From NCBI GenBank assembly GCA_964401845.1, contig CAYOAD010000091.1, forward strand, positions 1 through 15,295: 15,295 nt of DNA. Direction: 5' to 3'. The notes under the pieces are model-generated. The model worked only from the letters and a program-made list of their open reading frames with translations, was not told where the DNA came from and searched no databases. Below are positions 1 through 7,547 of the stretch, piece by piece (the stretch's first letter is position 1; the number at the start of each line of letters is the position of its first letter). This DNA comes from CAYFKJ01 sp964401845 (lineage in GTDB: Bacteria; Pseudomonadota; Alphaproteobacteria; UBA2966). Position numbers and translations under genes: made by a program.

Positions 1-571
1 GGTCGGCCAAATTCGACCGCTCCCCGCGCCCGGCCTGTGTGTAGGGCGTTGGATCGAGAAAGGGCGGCAGATAGACCAACCGCTCCGGCGATTTCAAAAT
101 ATTTTCAACGCAGGAAATGTCCAGTTTTGTCAGGCAAAGGACGGCGTCGGCCCGCTCGAGAGCCACGACCACCGCCGCGTGGCCGTCGCGCCAGGCGCCC
201 TCCGCCCGCTTCGGCGCATGGCTCGCTTCGGCGACGACATAGGGTATGCCCAGGGCCGTGGCGACGGCGGGTCCGAGATGGTCGGGTGCCTTGTAATAAA
301 GGTGGTAGGTGAACCAGATTTCCGGTCGATTGCCGGCGGCCTGATCGCCATAGAACGCGATGAGCCTTTCGGCCTCGGCTTCCCCGGCCTTGGCGAGGGC
401 CGCCTGCTCCGCCTGGTCGCCAGCGCCCTCGAAACTGCGGAAATCGGAAGCCACGCCGACGCGGTGCCCGGCCTGTTCCAGGGCGGAAATCAGCAGCTTC
501 GCCATGCGCCGGTCGCCCGACGGGACGGGGTGGGACGGCGCTTTCAGGGGCGCATAGAAGGCTATGCGCAT
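1..571 (-). CDS. Glycosyltransferase, GT4/GT-B-like, N-terminal part (cut by window edge)
   Basis: The reading frame is open from an ATG at 571 to the window edge, giving about 190 residues with no stop. The protein begins MRIAFYAPLKAPSHPVPSGD, the usual first beta strand plus Gly-containing loop of a GT-B glycosyltransferase. A second strand follows (ALEQAGHRVGVASDF), then an acceptor-side Rossmann half with IPYVVAEASHAPKRAEG and ADAVLCLTKLD. The donor-binding C-terminal half lies outside the window. It is the third gene of a glycosyltransferase operon. Its start overlaps the end of the preceding gene by 10 nt (ATGCGCATAG), so translation is probably coupled. Sugar donor and acceptor cannot be told. 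The family call is fairly sure and the exact CAZy family is not. Confidence 0.8.
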   Translation of the reverse strand, partial: MRIAFYAPLKAPSHPVPSGDRRMAKLLISALEQAGHRVGVASDFRSFEGAGDQAEQAALAKAGEAEAERLIAFYGDQAAGNRPEIWFTYHLYYKAPDHLGPAVATALGIPYVVAEASHAPKRAEGAWRDGHAAVVVALERADAVLCLTKLDISCVENILKSPERLVYLPPFLDPTPYTQAGRGERSNLAD

Positions 572-1794
572 GGGCGGTCTCCCGGCGCCAGCCCGAACCG
601 GGCGCAGAGTTGATCGATGCCGCCTTTCATATCGAAGCGTTCCCGCACACGCGCTTCACCGGCCCGACCCAGCCGCGCCCTCTCCTCGGGTGATGAGATC
701 AGCCGGGCCAGGGCGTCGGCCAAGGCGGCGGCATCGTCGGGCGGCACCAGCAAACCGGTTTCGCCGTCCTCGATCAGTTCGGGGATGGCCGACACGGCGG
801 TGCTGAGGCAGGCCAGACCCTGGCTCTGCGCTTCCATCAGGACGTTCGGCAGCCCGTCGCGGTCGCCGTCCTTCGAGATCCGGCTGGCCAGGACGAAGAG
901 ATCGGCCTCGCGGCAGGCCGCCAGCACCTCCGCCTGGGTCCGGGCGCCGCGCCACTCGATGCGCCCGGCGATGCCCGCCGCCGCCGCCTGGGCTTCCAGC
1001 TTGGCCCGCAAGGGCCCGCCGCCGATGTGGACGAAGCGCCAGTCCAATTCCGCCGGCAGGGTGGACAACGCCTCTATCAGGATCGAATAACCTTTTTTGT
1101 CGACCGCCCGGCCCACCGAAAGGAGGGTGACGGGGCCGCCGTTCGCCGGGCCGGCGGTTTTCTCGTCGATCACGGGAAAACGGCTGAAGTCCAGGCCATG
1201 GTAGACCAGTTCGACCCGGCCATGGGGGGCCAGGGCCGAGAGGTGCGCATGATTGGCCGCCGTACAGGTGACCGCCCAGGCGCAATCGGCCAGCTTTTCG
1301 CGTTTTTCCCATTCGGGCAAGGTCCAGATGTCCTTGGCATGGGCCGACACGCTCCAGGGCAGGCCCGCGATCATACCGGCGTAGCGCGCCACCGATCCCG
1401 GGGTGTGGATGAAGTGGGCGTGAATATGGCCGATATCCGCCGGCATTTCATGGGCCAGAACCAGCGCCTGGCCGAAACGCCTGACCCGGTTGGGCGTTGG
1501 ATCGCGGATCAAATCGCTGTGCCAGGCCGCCCAGGCCTTCTTGAATCCCGGCCGCTTACGCACCGCCGACCAGGCCCGGATGACCCTTATCGGTTCCTGG
1601 TAAAGGTATTCCGGGAGATAGGTGACGCTTGACGTGATGGCTTCGTGAACCGGGTGGACCGCACCGTCGGTCGGAAAGCGCAGACTATAAATCTCGATCT
1701 CCAGTCCGCGCCGCTCCAGCGCCAGGATTTCCTGGGCGATGAAGGTTTCGGAAAGCCTGGGATAGCCTTTCAGGATAAAGGCGGTCTTGGCCAT
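562..1794 (-). CDS. GT4-family glycosyltransferase
   Basis: This is a 410-residue retaining GT-B glycosyltransferase that probably adds a sugar from an NDP-sugar to a surface polysaccharide or glycolipid in the cytoplasm. The N-terminal strand and SETFIAQEI motif (about residues 14-23) are typical of the WcaL/AmsK-like branch. An HIHAHF segment (124-129) follows. The donor domain starts with LLSVGRAVDKKG (224-235), carrying the basic residues that contact donor phosphates. The EX7E region is DGLPNVLMEAQSQG (313-326), with Asp313 in place of the first Glu and Glu321 as the second. GETGLLVPPDD closes the donor domain. Its ATG lies 12 nt after the stop of the preceding COG4671-like gene, and its end overlaps the next glycosyltransferase by 10 nt, so the three form one operon. 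Substrate is unknown. Confidence 0.9.
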   Translation of the reverse strand: MAKTAFILKGYPRLSETFIAQEILALERRGLEIEIYSLRFPTDGAVHPVHEAITSSVTYLPEYLYQEPIRVIRAWSAVRKRPGFKKAWAAWHSDLIRDPTPNRVRRFGQALVLAHEMPADIGHIHAHFIHTPGSVARYAGMIAGLPWSVSAHAKDIWTLPEWEKREKLADCAWAVTCTAANHAHLSALAPHGRVELVYHGLDFSRFPVIDEKTAGPANGGPVTLLSVGRAVDKKGYSILIEALSTLPAELDWRFVHIGGGPLRAKLEAQAAAAGIAGRIEWRGARTQAEVLAACREADLFVLASRISKDGDRDGLPNVLMEAQSQGLACLSTAVSAIPELIEDGETGLLVPPDDAAALADALARLISSPEERARLGRAGEARVRERFDMKGGIDQLCARFGLAPGDRPCA

Positions 1795-1806
1795 GATCCG
1801 GAAAGA

Positions 1807-3075
1807 TTAGCGGTGACCGCCCAGCACCGTCGTTACGGTGTCGTCGCTCTCCCGCGTGGCATGGCGGTCCAGCCAGGGTTCGATCAGGCGGCCGACGTTG
1901 ACAAGTCCCTCCAGCAGACCCGGAACGACGACTTCGGAGGGCTTCCATTGACGCGGCATTTCGCGTAACGCCTGGGCCATCACGTCGGCATCGTATTGGC
2001 CGTCGTCTTCCAGCATGCGCACGAGACCCAGTTCTTCGGCCCGCTGGGCGCGGATGAACTGCTCCAGGCGCGGCACCGTGCGCGGCACGATGATGGCTTT
2101 CTTGTCGAGCGACAGGATTTCGCAGAACGTGTTGTAGCCGCCCATGGCGACGATCCCCATGGCGTTGTCTTCCAGACTTTCCATGTGGGGATCGAAGGTG
2201 ATGGCCTCGACCCGGGTGAGCTTGGCAGCGCGGGCAATGAATTCGTTTTGCCGCTCGGGCTGCATGAAGGGTCCCAGCACCAGCAGGGCCGGATAAGGCA
2301 GCATGGCGTCGGATTCATACGCCCGCAAAACCCACTCGATCAGGCCTTCCCCGTCGCCGCCGCCGCCGGTGGTGACCAGCAGATACGGATTACGCGTGAT
2401 ATCGGGTGGGGGCGTCGACGGCGCCGCCGCCGGCACGTGCCGAGGCAGGTAACCGGTGTAGGTAATCTTGCGCTCAACCTGGGACGGCAGATCGATGTCG
2501 GCCAACGGCTCGCAAATCTGCGGCAGGCCGTAGACCCAGATCTCGTCGTATAGATTTTCCAGCGCCGGCATGACGTTCTTGCGTTCCCATTCGGGCGCCA
2601 GCGCGGCCGGTTCGTCGAGCACGTCACGTAAGCCAAGGACAAGCCGTGTGCCGCGGGATTTGAGCATTTCCAGCGTCGGCAACACTTCGCCGCGCAAGCC
2701 CGACGGTTCCTTGTCGACGATAAAGACGTCCGGATCGAAGATTTCGGCGGTGTGTTCGATGACGGAGGAGCGGATCGACAACGTCTCATCCAGGTCGATC
2801 AGCAGGTTGAGCGCCGTGTACTCGCCGTTGCGCAGCTTGATCACGCCCGGGACGCGGACGAAATCAACCCTGGCGCGGAAATCGAAGCTGCCGATGATGG
2901 GCGAGCCCGACAGGATCAAAACGGAAAGCTGCTTATGTGTATCGACCAGGGAATGAGCGATCGTCAGTGCCCGGCGCAAATGACCAAGCCCAAAGGTATC
3001 GTGACTGTAAATTAAGACACGGGCCCCGCGACCGGAAACAGTCCCTCCGGTTGCCCCCTCTACTTCCTTCAGCAT
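1807..3075 (-). CDS. MurG-like predicted glycosyltransferase (COG4671 type)
   Basis: This is a 422-residue GT-B protein resembling MurG/GT28 enzymes and the 'predicted glycosyl transferase' group COG4671. The N-terminal glycine loop is LIYSHDTFGLGHLRRA (21-36), with the GxGH signature of this superfamily. The linker into the second domain ends near YTGYLPRHVP (206-215). The donor domain begins YLLVTTGGGGDGEG (231-244). It has MGGYNTFCEILS (311-322) and PRTVPRLEQFIRA (331-343), the places where MurG-type enzymes hold the nucleotide-sugar. I chose the ATG at 3075. The same frame stays open to an ATG at 3249, but that would run through the divergent intergenic region and add 58 residues of non-conserved appearance. 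No strong ribosome site precedes 3075. It heads the three-gene glycosyltransferase operon and is divergent from the ABC transporter gene. Substrate unknown. Confidence 0.85.
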   Translation of the reverse strand: MLKEVEGATGGTVSGRGARVLIYSHDTFGLGHLRRALTIAHSLVDTHKQLSVLILSGSPIIGSFDFRARVDFVRVPGVIKLRNGEYTALNLLIDLDETLSIRSSVIEHTAEIFDPDVFIVDKEPSGLRGEVLPTLEMLKSRGTRLVLGLRDVLDEPAALAPEWERKNVMPALENLYDEIWVYGLPQICEPLADIDLPSQVERKITYTGYLPRHVPAAAPSTPPPDITRNPYLLVTTGGGGDGEGLIEWVLRAYESDAMLPYPALLVLGPFMQPERQNEFIARAAKLTRVEAITFDPHMESLEDNAMGIVAMGGYNTFCEILSLDKKAIIVPRTVPRLEQFIRAQRAEELGLVRMLEDDGQYDADVMAQALREMPRQWKPSEVVVPGLLEGLVNVGRLIEPWLDRHATRESDDTVTTVLGGHR

Positions 3076-3248
3076 TTGCCGACTATGGCATAGGCGCGGG
3101 TTTGCGTAAAACAGCTTATTTTGGTCATTTTGAAATTTTGTATTGCGCCCGACAGCGGTTTTCCGGCACGGTTCGGGTGGAATTTCGGGTGGGGCGCTTA
3201 TTCTGTTGCATTGCCCTCGGGGGAACGGATCGGTTACGCAGAGTGGCA
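3076..3248. promoter_or_regulatory. Divergent intergenic region, likely promoters for both directions
   Basis: This is the only space between the glycosyltransferase operon (leftward) and the ABC transporter gene (rightward), so it should hold both promoters. An AT-rich core at about 3101-3145 contrasts with the GC-rich surroundings. It contains three copies of ATTTTG at 3118, 3127 and 3135, spaced 9 and 8 bases apart. I could not assign a convincing -35/-10 pair on either strand. Regulator binding to the repeats is only a guess. Confidence 0.4.
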
Positions 3249-5900
3249 ATGGAACCGACGGTATATAAATACATACTGAAGTACAGCAAACGGCAGCAGA
3301 TCTGGCTGACGATCTTGGCCGTTCTTTCTTTTCCGTTCCTTTACGCTTTTTACGAACTGCCGAAACTTATCATCAACGAAGCGATTCAAGGTGATCCGGG
3401 AGATTTTCCGGAGGAATATTTTGGCTTCGAAATCGACCACGTGCCGTTTCTGTTCGCCTTGTGCATCGGTTTCCTGATCCTGGTCGTCGTCAATCAGGGC
3501 TTCAAATATTACATCAACGTCTACCGCGGCCTGACGGGTGAACGCATGCTCCGCCGCCTGCGTTTCGACCTCTTCAGCCGGGTGTTGCGCTTTCCTCTAC
3601 CGACCTTCCGCAACATGTCCCAGGGTGAAATTATCCCCATGGTGACGGCGGAGGTGGAGCCCTTGGGCGGATTTGTCGGCGAGGCTTTCTCTTTGCCGGC
3701 CTTCCAGGGCGGCACTTTGCTGGTCATTCTGGGTTTTCTGATGGTGCAGAATTGGATGATGGCGCTGGCCGCCGTCGCGCTCTATCCGATCCAGCTCTAC
3801 ATCATTCCCCGGCTGCAGAGCAAAGTGAACCTGCTGGGCAAGGAACGGGTCAAGCTGGTCCGCCGGCTGTCCGACCGCATCGGCGAAACCGTCCAGGGCG
3901 TCAACGAAATTCACGCTCACGATACAGCCCAACTGGAATTGGCCGATTTCTCGAACCGCCTCGGCGAAATTTTTGTGGTGCGCTACCAGATCTACCGCAA
4001 AAAGTTCTTCATCAAATTCCTCAACAACTTCATCCAGCAACTCGGACCGTTCTTCTTCTATTCGATCGGCGGTTATCTTGTGATCACCGGCGGCTTGGAA
4101 ATCGGCACGCTGGTCGCGGCCATCGCCGCCCATAAGGATCTCGGCGCGCCCTGGAAGGAACTGCTGGGCTTCTACCAGCGCCGCGAAGACGCCCGCATCA
4201 AGTATGAATCGGTCATCACCCAGTTCGCTCCGCCAGGCATGAGGGCCGCCGCTTCGCAAAGCGACGAGCCCGACGGCAGCGAGAGCTTTTCCCGGTCCGT
4301 CGGCATGTCGAACCTGACGCTCTCCGACGACCATGGCGAGCCCATCGTCAACGGCATTTCGGCCTCGCTGGAACTGCCCGGCCGCATCGGCGTCGTCGGC
4401 ACGGCGGCAAGCGGCAAGAACGAGCTGGCCCTGTTGCTGGCGCGCCTGCTCGATCCCAGCAAGGGCAGCATTTCGTTTGACGACCGCGATATCGCCGATC
4501 TTCCCGAATCCGTTACGGGCCGCCGCATCTCCTATGTCGGGCCGCAGGGATTTATCTACAACGCGACGCTGTCGGACAATCTGTTTTATGGTTTGAAAAA
4601 CCGGCCATTGAAGCCGGTCGAATACGACGAGGAAGGTGAAAAGGAGCGCGCCTGGTTTATCGAGGAGGCGAACGAGGCCGGTAACTCGGTCCATGATTTC
4701 AATGCCGACTGGACCAACTACGAAGCGGCTAATGCCACGGGGGCCGAAGATCTTCTCAGCGAGGGCCTGCGGGTTCTGAAAATCGTCGGTCTCGACGCCG
4801 ACGTATACCAGTTCGGCCTGCGCGGCACCATCGATCCGCGCAGCGAGGAGAATCTGGCGGCAAAAATCCTGACGGCGCGAGCCGAACTGCGCGACAGACT
4901 GGAACAGCCGGATATCGCCGGCCTGATCGAGATGTTCGATTGCGGCAGCTACAATCTCAATGCGACGATGGGGGAAAATCTTTTGTTCGGCAATGTCGTG
5001 GGCAGCACCTTCGACATGGAAAAGCTGGGTGAAAACGACTACGTCAACGCCGTTCTCGAAAAAGTCGGACTTTCCGAGCAGGTGCTGGAGATCGGCCACG
5101 CGGCGGCATCGACCATGGCCGAGATATTCGCCGACGTTCCGGCGGACCATGAACTGTTCCAGCAGTTTGCCTTCATCAGCGCCGAGGAACTCGTTGAATT
5201 CCAGGCCCTGCTGGCGCGGGTGGACCGACAAAGCCTCAGGGAAGCCAGCGACGACGACAGGGCGCGGTTGATGTCGTTGCCGTTCAAGCTGGTCGTCGCC
5301 CGCCATCGCCTGGGCCTGATCGACGATGCGCTGCAGGCCAAAATCCTGGAGGCCCGGCAGGTGTTCCACGCGGATCTGCCTGAAGATCTGGCCCATGCCG
5401 TGGAATTTTTCGACGCCGACGCCTACAACAGCGCCTCCAACCTGCAGGACAACATCCTTTTCGGCAAGGTCGCCTATGGCGTCCCTCGTGCGGCGGAACG
5501 GATCGGTGAACTCATCACCGAGGTCATCAATTCGCTGGGTCTCTACGATGCGGTATGCGAGGTCGGCATGTGGTATGATGTCGGTATTGCGGGATCCAGG
5601 CTGTCGGGCGCGCAGCGGCAAAAGCTCGCCATCACCCGCAGCGTGGTCAAACATCCCGACGTTTTGATCCTGTCGGAAGCGACGGCGGCGCTGGACAGTC
5701 CGTCGCAAGCTACGATAATGGAGAATGTTCTTAAGGAATTCGAGGGGCGCACTCTAATCTGGGTGCTACACCGTGCCGCATTGGCGCGGGATTTTGATCG
5801 GGTCATTGTCATTGAAAATGGCGCAATTTCGGAGCAGGGTGAGGTTTCGGCGCTCGATCAGGATGGTACACGCTTTACGGAGTTGGTAGGTAATGAGTGA
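3249..5900 (+). CDS. ABC transporter, fused permease-ATPase, with degenerate and expanded nucleotide-binding domain
   Basis: This 883-residue protein (usual half-exporters are near 600) has an exporter-type membrane domain, residues about 15-325, with hydrophobic segments near 17-37, 64-84, 150-188 and 262-297. A nucleotide-binding domain follows. In the P-loop, GTAASGKNE (384-392), Lys390 is kept but the middle Gly is Ala387 and the Mg-binding Ser/Thr is Asn391. The Q-loop is normal (Gln433, followed by NATLSDNLFYG). Signature LSGAQRQK sits at 785-792. In Walker B, VLILSEATAALD (805-816), Ser809 replaces the Asp while Glu810 remains. The H-loop is His841. Q-loop and signature are about 350 residues apart instead of roughly 50-60; the extra part holds degenerate repeats. 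ATG 3249 is chosen because the frame further upstream would overlap the divergent gene; GTG 3243 is an alternative. It probably forms an operon with the cNMP-binding gene 42 nt downstream. Substrate and ATPase competence are unknown. Confidence 0.9.
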   Translation: MEPTVYKYILKYSKRQQIWLTILAVLSFPFLYAFYELPKLIINEAIQGDPGDFPEEYFGFEIDHVPFLFALCIGFLILVVVNQGFKYYINVYRGLTGERMLRRLRFDLFSRVLRFPLPTFRNMSQGEIIPMVTAEVEPLGGFVGEAFSLPAFQGGTLLVILGFLMVQNWMMALAAVALYPIQLYIIPRLQSKVNLLGKERVKLVRRLSDRIGETVQGVNEIHAHDTAQLELADFSNRLGEIFVVRYQIYRKKFFIKFLNNFIQQLGPFFFYSIGGYLVITGGLEIGTLVAAIAAHKDLGAPWKELLGFYQRREDARIKYESVITQFAPPGMRAAASQSDEPDGSESFSRSVGMSNLTLSDDHGEPIVNGISASLELPGRIGVVGTAASGKNELALLLARLLDPSKGSISFDDRDIADLPESVTGRRISYVGPQGFIYNATLSDNLFYGLKNRPLKPVEYDEEGEKERAWFIEEANEAGNSVHDFNADWTNYEAANATGAEDLLSEGLRVLKIVGLDADVYQFGLRGTIDPRSEENLAAKILTARAELRDRLEQPDIAGLIEMFDCGSYNLNATMGENLLFGNVVGSTFDMEKLGENDYVNAVLEKVGLSEQVLEIGHAAASTMAEIFADVPADHELFQQFAFISAEELVEFQALLARVDRQSLREASDDDRARLMSLPFKLVVARHRLGLIDDALQAKILEARQVFHADLPEDLAHAVEFFDADAYNSASNLQDNILFGKVAYGVPRAAERIGELITEVINSLGLYDAVCEVGMWYDVGIAGSRLSGAQRQKLAITRSVVKHPDVLILSEATAALDSPSQATIMENVLKEFEGRTLIWVLHRAALARDFDRVIVIENGAISEQGEVSALDQDGTRFTELVGNE
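4527..5570 (+). repeat. Threefold degenerate protein repeat inside the ABC ATPase domain
   Basis: Residues 427-774 of the ABC protein hold three related modules. Each has a Q-loop-like segment: NATLSDNLFYG (438-448), NATMGENLLFG (571-581) and SASNLQDNILFG (728-739). Each is followed by a helix of the same pattern: VLKIVGLDADVYQFGL (509-524), VLEKVGLSEQVLEIGH (602-617) and VINSLGLYDAVCEVGM (759-774). Copies 2 and 3 are preceded by AKILTAR (538) and AKILEAR (697). Only the first copy has the Q-loop glutamine; the others have MFDCGSYN and FFDADAYN at that place. Duplication of an ATPase segment is my inference. Confidence 0.7.
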
Positions 5901-5928
5901 CGCGCCGAGAGCGACCGCCCTGAACCAC

Positions 5929-5933
5929 GGAGG
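5929..5933 (+). promoter_or_regulatory. Ribosome binding site deciding a GTG start
   Basis: GGAGG lies 9 nt before the GTG at 5943 and supports that start for the cyclic-nucleotide-binding protein, which has no ATG at its N-terminus. Confidence 0.75.
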
Positions 5934-5942
5934 ACATCCGGG

Positions 5943-6395
5943 GTGAGTATCCACGAGGAAGTCGAACTCCTGCGGCAGATTCCGCTGTTCGCGAAAATCG
6001 AGCCGTCGAAGCTCAAGTTGCTGGCGTTCACCAGCGAACGGCTGACGTTTCGCGACGGCGAGGAATTGTTCCATCAGGGCGATGTCGGCGATTCCGCCTA
6101 CATCGTCATCGGCGGCAAGGCCGACGTCATCCTGACTACGGATTCCGGCGACATGGTGGTCAACACCGTCAAACGCAACAACATCGTCGGTGAGGTCGCC
6201 ATTTTGTGCGATGTGCCGCGGACCGCCTCGGTCGTGGCGACGGAGGACATGGAAGTTCTCAAGATCACCAAGGATCTGTTCTTCCGCATGGTGGGAGAAT
6301 TCCCGCAAATGGCGGTCGAGATCATGCGCGAACTGGCGGACCGCCTCGAGCGCACCAACGACCAGCTCCTGAGGGCCATGGGCAATACCTCGTAA
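5943..6395 (+). CDS. Stand-alone cyclic-nucleotide-binding domain protein
   Basis: This 150-residue protein consists of one CAP_ED (cNMP-binding) domain with short flanking helices. The beta roll runs from about FAKIEPSKLKLL (16-27) through FRDGEELFHQGDVGDSAYIVIGG. The phosphate-binding cassette is IVGEVAILCDVPRTASVVA (81-99). Its Glu84 and Arg93 match the residues that hold ribose and cyclic phosphate in CRP and PKA, so true cNMP binding is plausible. The C-terminal helix (about 111-147) takes the place of the CRP dimer helix, but no helix-turn-helix follows, so it should not bind DNA. It starts with GTG and a good ribosome site 42 nt after the ABC transporter gene, which suggests it regulates or scaffolds that transporter (inference). 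The ligand could be cAMP, cGMP or something else. Confidence 0.88.
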   Translation: MSIHEEVELLRQIPLFAKIEPSKLKLLAFTSERLTFRDGEELFHQGDVGDSAYIVIGGKADVILTTDSGDMVVNTVKRNNIVGEVAILCDVPRTASVVATEDMEVLKITKDLFFRMVGEFPQMAVEIMRELADRLERTNDQLLRAMGNTS

Positions 6396-6429
6396 TGCCG
6401 TCTGAAACCATCGTCGCGAAAGCCCTGTT

Positions 6430-6918
6430 TTGAGCCGCCTCGACAGCGCCATCCGGCGTCTTGAAGCGCAGCGTGATTGTCTGCAACTGGCCGCCGAACT
6501 GATCGCCGGTCAGCCCGGCCCGGTCATTGAATTGGGTCTCGGCAACGGCCGGACCTATGACCATCTGCGCACCCTGTTGCCGGAGCGCGAGGTTTTCGTC
6601 TTCGACCGCCATATCGCCGCCCACCCCGACTGTATTCCGGACGACGAACACGCCCTGATCGGCGATTTTCGCGACACCCTGCCCACAGCAGCCCCGACCA
6701 TCGGCGCGCCGGCCGTGCTCGCCCACTGCGACACCGGCAGCGGCGACCGGGCCGCGACGCGGGCGCTGGCCGACTGGCTGGGTGCGCCGGTCGATGCCTT
6801 GCTGGCGTCGGGCGCGGTGATCGTGTCGGACCAGGCGCTGCACGTTCCGGGATGGCAAGTTCTCGATCTGCCAAAGGGCGTCGCGGATGGGCGCTACCAC
6901 CTGTATCGCAAAGGTTGA
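6430..6918 (+). CDS. Small class I SAM-dependent methyltransferase (Methyltransf_17-like)
   Basis: This 162-residue Rossmann-fold protein has motif I VIELGLGNGRTYDHL (32-46), an acidic residue at the end of strand 2 (FVFDR, Asp59), and VLAHCDTGSGD (96-106) in the motif IV area. Length and the N-terminal SRLDSAIRRLEAQRDCL helix fit the small Methyltransf_17 family, whose substrate I do not know. The start is a TTG at 6430; an in-frame stop at 6403-6405 rules out a much earlier start, and no strong ribosome site is visible. It lies 34 nt after the cNMP-binding gene, so it is probably co-transcribed with it. A 12-codon open frame (ATG 6395 to TGA 6433) bridges the gap and could couple translation, but that is speculative. 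Confidence 0.78.
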   Translation: MSRLDSAIRRLEAQRDCLQLAAELIAGQPGPVIELGLGNGRTYDHLRTLLPEREVFVFDRHIAAHPDCIPDDEHALIGDFRDTLPTAAPTIGAPAVLAHCDTGSGDRAATRALADWLGAPVDALLASGAVIVSDQALHVPGWQVLDLPKGVADGRYHLYRKG

Positions 6919-6938
6919 GCGCACCAAGCGAAAGTGCT

Positions 6939-6986
6939 TTGACGGCAGCCCAAATTGAAATAGTTTGGTAGCTCAACAATTAAGGA
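6939..6986 (+). promoter_or_regulatory. Possible promoter and ribosome site of the MarR gene
   Basis: TTGACG at 6939-6944 matches a sigma70 -35 box in five of six bases. The -10 at 6961-6966 (TAGTTT) is poor. A short imperfect inverted repeat, AATTG at 6953 and CAATT at 6977, could be an autoregulatory operator. AAGGA at 6982-6986 sits 9 nt before the GTG start at 6996. Confidence 0.35.
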
Positions 6987-6995
6987 ATATTCGGG

Positions 6996-7505
6996 GTGAG
7001 TGGGAGTAACGAGCCGGAGGGCGGCGAAACGGGCGCCGGCGCAACGGGGACAAAAACGCGCCGCCGCCGGCCTAAGCGGGCGGTTGATTACGGCATCCTG
7101 CCGAAGCTGATCGGCTACAATCTTCGCCGGGCGCAGGTGCGAAATTTTCAAATGATCGGCGAATCCGTCGGCGCCTTCGACATCACGCCGGGACAGTTCG
7201 GCGTGCTCGTTATCATCAACGCCAACCCGGGCCTTAACCAGAGCGAGCTTGGCAACGCCATGAACGTCGACCGCTCAACCGTCGTGGCGGTGATCGACCG
7301 TCTGGAAAAGCGCAACCTAGTCGTCCGGGACCCCTCGCCCATGGACCGGCGGTCCTATGCGCTGCGCCTAAGCGATGAGGGCGACGAGCTTCTGGCAAAA
7401 CTGGTTCCGCTGGTCCAGGGGCTTGAGCGCGATATGGCAAAGGACTTGAGCGACAAGGAAGTCGAGACGCTCGTCGGTATGCTCAAACGCATGACGGTTC
7501 GCTGA
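6996..7505 (+). CDS. MarR-family transcriptional regulator
   Basis: This 169-residue protein has the MarR winged helix-turn-helix. After a basic, probably disordered N-terminal tail of about 30 residues (TKTRRRRPKRAVDYG) comes the dimer helix ILPKLIGYNLRRAQVRNF. Then follow ITPGQFGVLVIINANPGLNQSELGNAM, the recognition helix region VDRSTVVAVIDRLEKRNLV, and the wing RDPSPMDRRSYALRLSDEG with the DxRs-type motif. A C-terminal dimerisation helix ends the protein. Such proteins usually repress nearby or own genes and are released by aromatic or lipophilic ligands; the effector here is unknown. It starts with GTG after AAGGA at 9 nt. A 77-nt gap separates it from the methyltransferase gene, so it may have its own promoter. 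It faces the response regulator gene convergently. Confidence 0.92.
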   Translation: MSGSNEPEGGETGAGATGTKTRRRRPKRAVDYGILPKLIGYNLRRAQVRNFQMIGESVGAFDITPGQFGVLVIINANPGLNQSELGNAMNVDRSTVVAVIDRLEKRNLVVRDPSPMDRRSYALRLSDEGDELLAKLVPLVQGLERDMAKDLSDKEVETLVGMLKRMTVR

Positions 7506-7547
7506 CTTTAGCGGCTTGCGAATCATTGGCGACCGGACCTTTGGCCA

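Noticed and set aside
2937..3248. Upstream extension of the ABC transporter by 104 residues
   Set aside because: It would overlap the divergent glycosyltransferase gene and its Arg/Cys-rich sequence is unlike a leader; the membrane domain begins naturally at 3249.
3597..5708. A 703-codon open frame antisense to the ABC transporter gene
   Set aside because: Its composition (rich in Asp, Gly, Val, Arg, His) is typical of the mirror of a GC-rich gene, and no domain is recognisable. The plus-strand frame has clear ABC motifs.
7506..7547. Bidirectional terminator between the convergent MarR and response regulator genes
   Set aside because: Only 4-bp complementarity (TGGC/GCCA) is visible, with no T-run.
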